This document shows, piece after piece, positions 59,809 to 64,000 of a stretch of 64,000 nt of DNA. Position 1 is the first letter of the stretch. The number at the start of each line of letters is the position of its first letter. The notes beneath the pieces were generated by a model. The model ran no database searches, was not told where the DNA came from, and saw nothing but the letters and a program-made list of their open reading frames with translations. The translations under genes were made by a program, and so were the position numbers. The stretch covers positions 13,254 through 77,253 of the forward strand of contig CH001602.1 of assembly GCA_000149265.1 (NCBI GenBank), written 5' to 3'. Origin of the DNA: Ciona savignyi. Its lineage: Eukaryota > Chordata > Ascidiacea > Phlebobranchia > Cionidae.

Positions 59809-62800
59809 TTAAGTGAAGCTCTCTATCTTCACTGAACTTGGTTTGATTGGTAGAAGGTGCTTTGAGTAGACAGAGTTAAGTGTGCGGAGTTCAGCTAGTT
59901 TTGTGAGCAGTTTCGGCAGCGCCACCTGGTTGTCGCTGCTGCTGTGTGAGTTTGACCAGCAGAGGGCGTCGAGGATCAGGTCTCTCATTTCTTCGATTGC
60001 CGCAGGGTCATTTAAATTCGGACGGTCTGAATTGGGTAGTATTTTGTTAAAGAAAAATTTGAGAGAAGGGAAAAAGGCATTCTCTCTCACCTGGAGCAAG
60101 TAAGACCAGCGAGGAAAAAAGGGCGAGCTTATTCTCACAAAGATTGAGACTCCGGAATTTCTCAGCAAAGTCGAAGATCGCATGCACGAAGCTGTCCATG
60201 CCTGAGTAGATGTGAAAACTATATTCAATATTCAAATTAGCCACGGGGGGATGATCTGTGTAAAACACACAAGTATTTTCAAATTCATAGGAGATTTCGA
60301 ACGGTCGTGTGGCCTAATGGTTAACGCGACCGAATTATATACAGATTCCATATATAAAAATACGGACTGAGTGACGAGCCCATCTTAGGATCGAAACTGC
60401 GCACGGTAAAAAAAATTCATAGGAGATTTAAGTTGGCCGTTGATTAGGTCGGTGCACTATACGTTGGGTACACTACATAACGGAGAATATGTAAGAGGAT
60501 AGGATACTCAGGTTTATCCCCTTGAATAGGAAAACGCTATGGGCGTTTATCACACGGACAATCGTCGAATCACCTCGCGCCCATCGTCGGGTTACCTGAG
60601 CTATTGCAGTTTGTTGTGTATGATTCACACGTTCCTTCAATTTGGTAGAACCCATTAATCCGCTGGGTTCAGGCAATGTCCGTTAAGTACCTTGCTTAAA
60701 GGACACCGCTGACTAGCTAGCGAACAGTTTCAAACCTGCAACCCTTCAACTAAAAGACGACGCACTAACTACCAAGCTAATCTGAAGGTACACTGGAAAT
60801 AGTGGATATAAAGTTGTACTGATTATATTGGTAAATTACCACGTCGTGAATTCCTTATTTATTTGGACATAAAGCTGCTGAACGGCTCTAGTACTTAATA
60901 ATATAGTTAACTGGTAGCTTGAAAACAAAAAAAGCTGTTTTGCTAATAATGTGTGTATGACATCATAATAAATTGTTACGAAACAAACCTTGATGCAAAA
61001 ATTGCTCGCGTGATCGCCTCATTCCCTCGCCAACCGAGAGCGTTCCGGTCGATCGGTCAAATTGTGACGTCATACGGACAAGAAGAATCTAGAAATATCA
61101 AAAGTTACAACCGATGACTTGTTTATGAGTACCTCTAAATACTACAGGATCGCTTGGAGCGCTTGGATTGCCTTGGAAAGCAATTCTAACCCTGTCCCAA
61201 ACACTAATCTTAACCCCACAACTAATTATAACCCCAACCCCAACATTATTATCATGGCTTTTGTAATTACGAAGTATAGTAAGCGATCCAAGCGGTCCAA
61301 GCGATCCTGTAGTATTTTACCGCTTGTTTATAGTCAGTGGTGAAATTGGTCGACGGACGATTAGATTGTTAATTTGTCCTGCTGGTTAGCTTATTCGAAA
61401 GTTATCCGATTTTTAACCTAGGGGGGGTCAAAACCAGATGTTAGCTAATCGCATGTGTCCCTACCAAGCCACTATTGCAGTCGCTAGCTTATCGTATCTT
61501 TCGTTTTGCAAGTCACTGAGAAAACTGTGCATAAACCCAGTAGTGTACACGATGAACTAACATTGCTGGTAGCATTTTTACAATTTATCGAGGTATTTGT
61601 TTAACTTATTATCTCCGTAATAAATCCTCTAAAACACTTTCCCTCCTTTTAGTGTTCCCCATTCTATTCTTTATTTGACTTTTATTAAGTTGTTTTATAG
61701 CGGTTTGCAAGACTTGAAATTCGTTAAAATGGAGGATTAGTTGTTTTAATTCTGTTTATGCAAATTACTAAGCCAGACAGCCGACAGCAAAACCTCAAAA
61801 GCTTTTTTTTCGCTAACTTTAGCACACGAATATCGAATTAAACTCTGCTGAAAGTGTAAGAAATTGGTAAAACGTGACTATCAAGATTATATAACTGGAG
61901 GCGTTTCTTATTTATCCAATCAGAAGCAAGGGTTTAGGTTATGGTATAAATGCGTGTCATGCATAATATTTAAACAAAATTAGAATTATTATAAAAATGG
62001 GCTTTTGTTGTATCTTTTTCTTGTGTCAGTGTGATTTTCAGGTTATATGGGTTTGTGCAAAAATCAACTGGTATTAGGATATGGTGTTCATGTTTATTCC
62101 TGTAAATAGGAAAACCAAGTGGGTTAACAAACGGACAATCGTCAGATTAATCGGGCTACCCGAGCTATTTTAGTGTGTTGTGTATGGTTCAGCCGTTTCT
62201 CCAATTTGGTAAAACCCATTAATTCACTTTGTCATATAAGTCATCTTTACAACGTTTTAACAAAACCGTCTTCAGATAAGAAACTAGATCCCAGTAATAT
62301 ATTAGATTGTTAAAGCTTAAAGCAATTTGAAATTGTTCACCGTATTGTTAACGCACAACGGAATTTATATTGCTGTATAAACAATACCCATTGTTTAAAT
62401 TAACCATTGTTCCCCTAATTTGTTAACTGTATCATTTGCTGTTACATAAGGTAATTATAAGAGAACGGGGTTAAAACAGTGCGTTTTTCTTTATTCTTAA
62501 TAAGTTTTAGGAACCATTTTTTCAGATAATATAAAAATTAAAAATTTGGTGCCTTTAGCTATCTAACAACTCCACGAAATTGTATTTGGCGTTTTTAAGC
62601 GTTTTATAAACTAATTAGACATAGGGATAAAACACCCTTGTCAGAGCAAAATTACGGACAAATCCCGTTTCACGAAAAACACGCCAAAAACAAAAAAAAA
62701 GGTTTGACGAAAAAAAAAATAGAAAAAAGACAAAAAAAGGTTGGCAAAAAAATGTTTGACAAAAAAAACGGACAAAAACAAGAAAATCGACAAAAAAGCT

Positions 62801-63600
62801 TTCCAAAAAAAACGGTCAAACTTGTTTTTAAGGCACTCATAATAACGTTTAGCCGCTTACCTCAAATGAAGCTGTCTTGAGCAGAATAACCTTATCATCT
62901 TGCTGTAGTTTGTCAAACCCTGGTATTGACTTTGCAAACTCGACCACTTCGCGCACACCAGGCTCGAAACACTGGTTAAAACCAGCCCAGTCTGGATTGT
63001 TTGTGACGTCACAGTACCGCCTGTCAGTGCAATTGGTTTCTTTCTGTAAGAGTAGGTGAAAGGTTAACCATACATACACCATGCAAATAAAGAGTTCGGT
63101 GTAACCGATCGGGTAACTCGGCTGTGGACACGAGATACTCTAATTATGAACTGCGTTAATAACAAAGAATATTTTCCCACACATGGATAATCATTCGAAT
63201 TTAAATATTTACAAAAACAGGCCTGTACCGGCGCTTTAATCCCGTTTAAACCTAAGATAACAAATGTCGAGATTAACCGGTGCGTATACACAGGTGAAAA
63301 AAGCCCGCCGGGCTAAATGGCGCTTGTGTACAGGTTAACTACACCCATGAGAGCAATAAACGCCAAGAGTATCGCCCGTAAACGGCCTTCAATGACCTAA
63401 AATATTAAATTACAAGAGCGAGTTTCTGCAGTCGACAGTTTAACTGAGGAATGTTCTGTCGAAGACGCTCCCTGATACTCTTGATCCTGATTGGACAGCT
63501 CGCGCACGTGATCTAGGTTAATTCGGTTTGTGTTCGCCGAAAGGAAATGTCTGTGGCGCTCGGTTCGCGCCCGCGACGGTGCGCGGTGAAATAAACGTGC
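59809..63600 (-). CDS. Nuclear receptor, Rev-erb/E75 (NR1D)-like, LBD complete
   Basis: Four exons encode a continuous ligand-binding domain of 221 aa: 62861-63043, 60989-61088, 60091-60255 and 59809-60026 (TAA). Phases 0, 1 and 1 agree. Motifs: EFAKSIPGF, DDKVILLK and FEILLVRM (helices 3-5), FAEKFRSLNL (helix 8 region), LAPDRPNL (helix 9) and LRTLNSVYSKHLL (helix 11). Their order and wording fit NR1D/E75 best. An upstream exon, 63414-63600, rich in Arg, Ser and polar residues, is a likely hinge, but its donor phase (1) does not meet the next acceptor (0), so it is uncertain or an exon is missing. The DNA-binding domain must lie beyond 64,000. The protein ends 13 residues after helix 11 with no AF-2 helix, as in Rev-erb repressors. 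NR1D receptors bind RORE/RevDR2 sites and recruit NCoR; for this gene that is inference. Confidence 0.75.
60303..60412 (+). repeat. SINE family 2, well preserved
   Basis: GGTCGTGTGGCCTAATGGTT head, AGGATCGAAACTGCGC box-B-like part. In a receptor intron. Confidence 0.75.
60495..60790 (-). repeat. SINE family 1 in a receptor intron
   Basis: Near complete: GAGGATAGGATACTCAGGTT tail, CTCGCGCCCATCGTCGGGTT body, ACTAAAAGACGACGCACTAA head. Confidence 0.85.
61136..61319. mobile_element. MITE M2 with M1-like core
   Basis: Inverted ends AAATACTACAGGATCGCTTG and its complement CAAGCGATCCTGTAGTATTT; between them CCCTGTCCCAAACACTAATC and ACCCCACAACTAATTATAAC, the same core as family M1. In a receptor intron. 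Confidence 0.8.
61325..62070. other. Receptor intron, no exon seen
   Basis: Contains a solo M1-like end (TTTCCCTCCTTTTAGTGTTC near 61,630); otherwise AT-rich. Confidence 0.45.
62072..62232 (-). repeat. SINE family 1, head missing
   Basis: ATTAGGATATGGTGTTCATG tail to AATTTGGTAAAACCCATTAA. Confidence 0.75.
62682..62820. repeat. A-rich low-complexity tract
   Basis: Runs of 5-8 A separated by GAC, GG or TTTGAC. Sits just downstream of the helix 3-5 exon of the receptor. The lysine-rich open frame across it is not considered coding. Confidence 0.8.
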
Positions 63601-63962
63601 CTCGGGTAAAAGAAGGTTATGCAAGAAGTGCTAAGTGGCGAATTTTAATATAAACGGCGAAACCCGACTGTTGATAGTTGAATTTGACTGTTTAAATAAC
63701 CCGTGCCTTGACATACAGCAAATTGATTACGAATAGCTGAAAACAGCAATTTTTTGGCCCGTTTTTTTGCTCTGGTTTACTTTTTAAGGAAATAACCTAG
63801 AATAAAGGAAGCGGCCTGTCATAAAACATGTGTAAATCATTTGGGCGGACATTTTGAAACTGGCCACCATTTTATGGTGGAGTTAATAATAAATATATAT
63901 ATAAGAATCGCATTTATCCAAATCTTAAAACGCCGTACAAATATACACTACTGGGTTGTTTG

Positions 63963-64000
63963 AATATGGCACAGATGGACAGGTGGTGTGCTTATCAAGG
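63963..64000 (-). repeat. 76-bp minisatellite, continuing past the window
   Basis: ATGGCACAGATGGACAGGTG followed by GTGTGCTTATCAAGG; inverted orientation as at 44.5 kb. Confidence 0.8.

Noticed and set aside
60303-60412. tRNA-gene-like box A and box B arrangements
   Set aside because: Many diverged copies with SINE bodies or tails and no intact cloverleaf; these are retroposons.
62638-62880. Lysine-rich 80-aa open frame
   Set aside because: Reads through an A-rich low-complexity tract next to a receptor splice site on the other strand.

Overview
The window is eukaryotic, intron-rich, AT-rich nuclear DNA from an animal. Genes have short exons with GT/AG introns, many under 500 bp. Three gene families are recognisable: a mitochondrial-type cytochrome P450, a Rev-erb/E75-like nuclear receptor and a laminin-like coiled coil. 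Intron style and the dense tRNA-derived SINEs suggest a tunicate such as Ciona. That placement is inference from memory and was not tested.
Layout. 0.5-2.2 kb (+): last three exons of a laminin-like coiled-coil chain. 4.8-30.9 kb: an array of von Willebrand A (VWA) genes with a C-terminal hydrophobic domain. Copies E, D, C and B lie on the minus strand (6.4-19.9 kb) and copy A on the plus strand (25.5-30.4 kb), so B and A form an inverted duplication around a repeat-filled spacer. A 13-exon model closes exactly in frame (1,836 nt, 611 aa), yet every copy is damaged on its own: A has an insertion in exon 4, B stops in exon 10, C lacks exons 1-4, E lacks 1-6, and D is only exon 13. 31.9-40.8 kb (-): a complete 11-exon P450 of 506 aa. 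45.1-48.5 kb (+): a signal-peptide exon and two further candidate exons. 53.8-58.2 kb (+): a four-exon model for an unrecognised 194-aa secreted cysteine-containing protein. 59.8-63.6 kb (-): hinge and complete ligand-binding domain of a nuclear receptor; its DNA-binding domain would lie beyond the window.
The rest is mostly mobile and tandem DNA: a SINE of about 290 bp (over 20 copies), a second tRNA-derived SINE of about 110 bp, hAT-like MITEs (two with perfect 8-bp target duplications), a pogo-like MITE, a 1.36-kb element with 22-bp inverted repeats, a 76-bp minisatellite at seven loci in both orientations, a four-unit satellite of about 480 bp, and a foldback built from short repeats.
No operon, phage, CRISPR or bacterial features were seen. 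The genes are not evidently one pathway. Exon coordinates come from reading splice sites and phase by eye; those of repeats are approximate to about 5-20 bp.
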